A stretch of DNA of 62,000 bases from assembly GCF_008831285.2 (NCBI RefSeq), contig NC_045143.1:11953214-12015213 (forward strand), read 5' to 3'. The DNA is from Nymphaea colorata. Lineage: Eukaryota; Streptophyta; Magnoliopsida; Nymphaeales; Nymphaeaceae. Shown here piece by piece: positions 58,674 through 62,000 of the stretch. Below the pieces are notes generated by a model. The model worked only from the letters and a program-made list of their open reading frames with translations. It was not told the origin of the DNA and did not search any database. How positions within the stretch are numbered: the stretch's first letter is position 1; each line of letters starts with the position of its first letter. The translations under genes were made by a program, and so were the position numbers.

Positions 58674-61457
58674 TCAAATTCCTTCATGATATCCCAATCC
58701 TCTCATGTTCATTTGAAAAGAGATGTTAATCGGTTGCAAGATGTTAATCGGTTGCAAGATGCCATCTTCATTTTTCCCAAGGCCAGTGAATGGACGGTAG
58801 CCACCTTTTAGAAGCAACTGAAAACCCTTGGGGTTTTTCATGAAATGAACATACAATAGGTGTTCTTGGTAACTTTCACGATTACTTGAAATAGTATAAG
58901 CATTCCCAGATGGTTCCTCTATCTCCATGTTCTGCATCCATTCTTCCAAAGGTCTGTCCTTTGTTGTTCTTATGCTCGGTACATCTACCGGATCAATTGG
59001 CCTAGGGAGCATAGGTTGCATCAACCTCTTGACCGGATCCTCAGCACGGACAGTGATGACTGATGGACCAAAATTCCATTTTAGGCATTGATGAAGAGTG
59101 GATGGGATCCCTCGTACTTGATGGATCCAAGGTCGTCCCAAAAGCAGGTTGTATGATGGTGGTACATCTACCACATGAAATACAATGCAATGGCTAGTAT
59201 TTTCAATGATCACATTCATGTCGAGGGTACCTTTGCTGTTCATGCCTCGGCCATCGTATCCGTAGATCTTGGTATTATCAGAACGATATTTGTTTTCACG
59301 AAACCCCAATGTTTTAGCCGTGAGATCAGGACAAATATTCAAACCACTTCCTCCATCAATCAAAACATGTGGCACCGTCATCCCATTGACCTGAACAACG
59401 ATGTAAAGAGCATCTTCATGGAAATATCCTCATTTTGAGAGGTCTTTTTCTGAGAAGGTAATTGACTGATTTTTAGAAGCTTGAATCGAGTCTCCCTCAT
59501 CCATACGTTCTTCCAAGGGGAGAACGTCCAAATAGCATGGATCTTCATCTGAGGAGTCATTTGATGATTCGTTGCCTTGTAAGATAAAAGTCTTTGGAAT
59601 CATAGGAAGTTTCTTGGGCAAACTTTCTATCCTGCCATTCATCATAGCAATGAAATCTAGAGGTTCCTTACCTTGGTCTACCACCATGATTTTGTGTGAG
59701 CTGCTCCCAATATAAGGTCGAATGTGCTCTTGTGGATGGTACGGAAGTGGAGTGCCTGTAGTGATCATGGCTACTGCCGCCTTTCCGTGGTCAGGGAATG
59801 GATTCCTTGGTATCTCAGGGGTACTATCATCACAAATCTTGAGATCTTTGTTGATGAAGTCTTGAATAATATTTTTGAGGACAAAACAATCCTCAGTGTC
59901 ATGACCAGGGGTACGATGAAACTTGCACAGTTTTTCTTTATTTCCTCCCATCATTTTCGGAGGCTCTGATACTTTTGGCAAGATGATAGTTCCTTTGGCG
60001 AGAAGGTATTCCAGGATCTTCTCCCGAGATTGGCTCAGAGGAGTGAATTTCCGGTCGTAGCTCCAACCTGAGTGTTTGTTCTTCCTTTCATCGTCGCCTT
60101 TGAGAAACTGTGTGTTTTTCTTGAAACTGACTCCCTTGTCATGCTTGTAGTTATTATCATGGTCCTTTCTAATGCCAGCATTGGCTATGAATTGTGCAGG
60201 CAGTTGTGTCCTTCCTCCTTTCTTTCCATCTTCTTTGTACTTAGGAACAATAATTCCATCAAAATCTCCTTCCTCAATTCCTTCTTCTATCGAGTTTGCT
60301 TGTTCAATCAACTTAGCAAAGGTTTTGATCGGGGCATTGCGGATGAGACTTTTCAAGGGTTGGGCAAGATTTTTTCTAATGAGTGACAAGGCTTGCGTCT
60401 CAGAAATGGGCTCCTTCATCTTATTGCATTGCATTTTCCATTTTTCGATGAATTCTCGAGCCTTTTCTCCCTGTTTCTGACGAAGACTGCAAATGGTACT
60501 GAGGGTTGGAGCCATGAGAGCATTTTGTTCGAATCTTTCAACAAACATGTTAATCAACTTGTCAAACTCCTTCAGCTCGATTGGATTGATATTTTCTTTA
60601 TACCATTGTGCGGCAATGCCTTCAAGTCTTCTTGGAAAATATCGGAACAAAGCTCTGTTATTTGTCCGAATTTTGTAGCAATCATTGAAAAAGGTTGAAA
60701 GATGAACGTGTGGACAAGTGGTTCCATCATATCTGATGAATTCTCTGGGCAAGCATTTCACGTCTTCGTCTCCTTCAATGCCAAGGTAGTAGTCCTCACA
60801 TGAGTATGAACGTTTCCCCTTCCCCCTAAGCCCAAGATTGTTTATTCTTTTCTCCATTTCGTAGAATCTGCGCTTAGTCGGACTTTCATCATCACTTGAT
60901 TCGACCAATTCTGGCTTGGTCTTTTTCTTCTTGCCCTTGATCTCCTTTACTTTTTCTTCAGAACTCTCACTGTCTGAGTTGCTGCTAGTGATGTATTTCT
61001 TTGTCTTTTTTACTTTCTTGGTAGGTTTTCTCTTCCTTTTGGGCTTCTCTTCCGAACTTTCAGTGGTGATAGGACTGGGTGAGCTGTTTTCTATCATAAC
61101 ATCTTTTCTCTTTTTATTTTTCTTTGTTGTCTTTTTCTTTTTGAGAGAAGATAGTTCGGGTTTTTCTTCCTTACTAGTTGTCAAATCTGAACCCAAATGG
61201 TCTTCATCCTGATTTTCAACAAAAGACTAGTTTTTCTTCTTTCTTTTCTGCTTGGCAGTCTTTTCATTATCCGGCTCTGGAGTAACCATCAAAGCCTTTT
61301 GCTCTTCTTGCTCCTTCATGAATCACTCCATGAACAAACGAAACATATAGTAAGCTTCTGGCTCGATTGCTGGGAGGCCAAGTGTTTCTGGACGGAGTTC
61401 AGAGGATGAAGCCTCGTTTTGAGGAGTCTGCTTAGCTTGCGATCTAGTTTCAACCAT
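58674..61457 (-). pseudogene. gag: Tat/Ogre-like gag and protease
   Basis: ATG at 61457 is in frame with the whole downstream region and earlier than the long open part (61196). Order: K/S/E-rich N-terminus with K-K-K-K-T-K runs, gag core (R-Y-F-P-R-R-L-E-G-I-A-A-Q-W-Y near 60620), CHHC knuckle C-K-F-H-R-T-P-G-H-D-T-E-D-C near 59925 (C-x2-H-x4-H-x4-C, usual for Tat gags), and protease L-I-D-G-G-S-G-L-N-I-C near 59365. In-frame stops: TGA 61323-61325, TAG 61227-61229, TGA 59430-59432. The final TGA 58674-58676 may be the natural end. Confidence 0.9.
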
Positions 61458-61629
61458 CTTGTTGGCTTTCAAGTATTCACCTTATGACATAAGAAAATAG
61501 AGTTATTGGACTGAAATGATGACAAAATGAAGGTTCATATTGCATTACAAGTTTTTAAAAGTTACATCCAAAGATACTAATAAAGATGACAACGACAGAA
61601 GGAATACAAAGTTGACAACATAAAACTTT

Positions 61630-62000
61630 TTAGGGAATGATGGATGGTGGTCGGTTGGCATCCCACCACTCAGCATATTCCTTCTTCACCACTGGGCCTA
61701 TGAACCAAGTGTATGATATTTGTGTCTTCCATTCTTGTCGAGCTACTGCAAACAATGCTGTCCATTGAGGAGAACTAAGGTCAAATTCGGGAATAGCTCC
61801 AATTGGTGCATGCACAGAGACAATCTTCTGCCTTTGAGAGAACTATCTCGTACATCTATCAGCACAATAATCAACTATGAAGTAAGGGCCCAAGAGTGTG
61901 GTACGCCCATGATGATGGTGAGTGTATCGGGGTAGGCTCTGCCGACGATCACAATAATCCCAAATGATCTCTCCTTCATTCAATTGCTCGATCAAACGAC
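61630..62000 (-). pseudogene. ORF upstream of gag in the Tat/Ogre-like element, partial
   Basis: Read right to left, it enters from beyond the window: E-G-E-I-I-W-D-Y-C-D and G-P-Y-F-I-V-D-Y-C, then a TAG near 61845, then V-H-A-P-I-G-A-I-P-E-F and W-F-I-G-P-V-V-K-K-E-Y-A-E-W-W to TGA at 61630. It is in a different frame from gag, with about 170 bp between. Ogre elements carry an extra ORF here; the aromatic pattern also recalls plant mobile-domain proteins, which I cannot confirm. Function unknown. Confidence 0.55.

Larger units (their letters stand above)
54357..62000 (-). mobile_element. Tat/Ogre-like Ty3/gypsy retrotransposon, 5' end beyond the window
   Basis: Read on the minus strand: upstream ORF, gag, protease, intron-like spacer, RT, RNase H, archaeal-type RNase H, integrase, 3' tandem repeats, PPT, truncated 3' LTR. 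Double RNase H, an upstream ORF, an intron between PR and RT, and variable 3' repeats are known traits of the Tat lineage (Ogre especially). From 61457 down to about 55790 everything is in one frame apart from point stops. Its 5' LTR lies right of 62000. Confidence 0.88.

Overview
This is nuclear DNA of a flowering plant. It is AT-rich and made almost entirely of transposable elements and endogenous pararetrovirus. The species cannot be told from the sequence, and I found no host gene, rRNA or tRNA that I can support. Every long reading frame belongs to a retroelement or to a Caulimoviridae-like viral insert, and nearly all are broken.

Layout. (1) 0-6.5 kb: microsatellite, a small tandem duplication, a LINE scrap, a decayed Tat-type integrase (minus strand) and a well-bounded 907-bp hAT-like element with a perfect 8-bp target duplication. 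(2) 9.06-14.50 kb: a complete-length Ty3/gypsy chromovirus with paired 406-bp LTRs, PBS, PPT, gag, PR, RT, RNase H, integrase and chromodomain. It is killed by eight in-frame stops and at least two frameshifts. (3) 15.4-30.3 kb: three head-to-tail diverged long LTRs (about 3.4-3.5 kb once an insertion is discounted), with only short internal remnants between them, leading into a decayed integrase on the minus strand. (4) 30.4-33.8 kb: a decayed Tat-type gag/PR/RT/RNase H on the plus strand, head-to-head with that integrase.

(5) 33.9-52.0 kb: a rearranged endogenous pararetrovirus locus of three main blocks, E1 minus, E2 plus and E3 minus. Together they give the ancestral order: promoter and tRNA-Met primer site, short leader ORF, coiled-coil ORF, coat protein with CCHC knuckle, movement protein, a retropepsin-like block, a second protease, RT, RNase H, then a terminal ORF. 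That order is closest to what I recall of cavemo-/solendovirus organisation. A 3,363-bp solo LTR sits inside E3 with a 5-bp target duplication, and a 0.9-kb purine/pyrimidine-rich block separates E2 from E3. (6) 52.46-53.26 kb repeats part of the retroelement that lies left of the viral locus.

(7) 54.36 kb to the window end: a large Tat/Ogre-like Ty3/gypsy element on the minus strand, running off the right edge. It has an upstream ORF, gag-PR, a likely intron, RT, RNase H, a second (archaeal-type) RNase H and integrase, then 3' tandem repeats, a PPT and a truncated 3' LTR. Those last 172 LTR bases appear identical to the solo LTR inside the virus, so both are recent members of one family.

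The pieces do not form a host pathway. They record successive insertion, recombination between LTRs, inversion, and decay dominated by C-to-T/G-to-A change.
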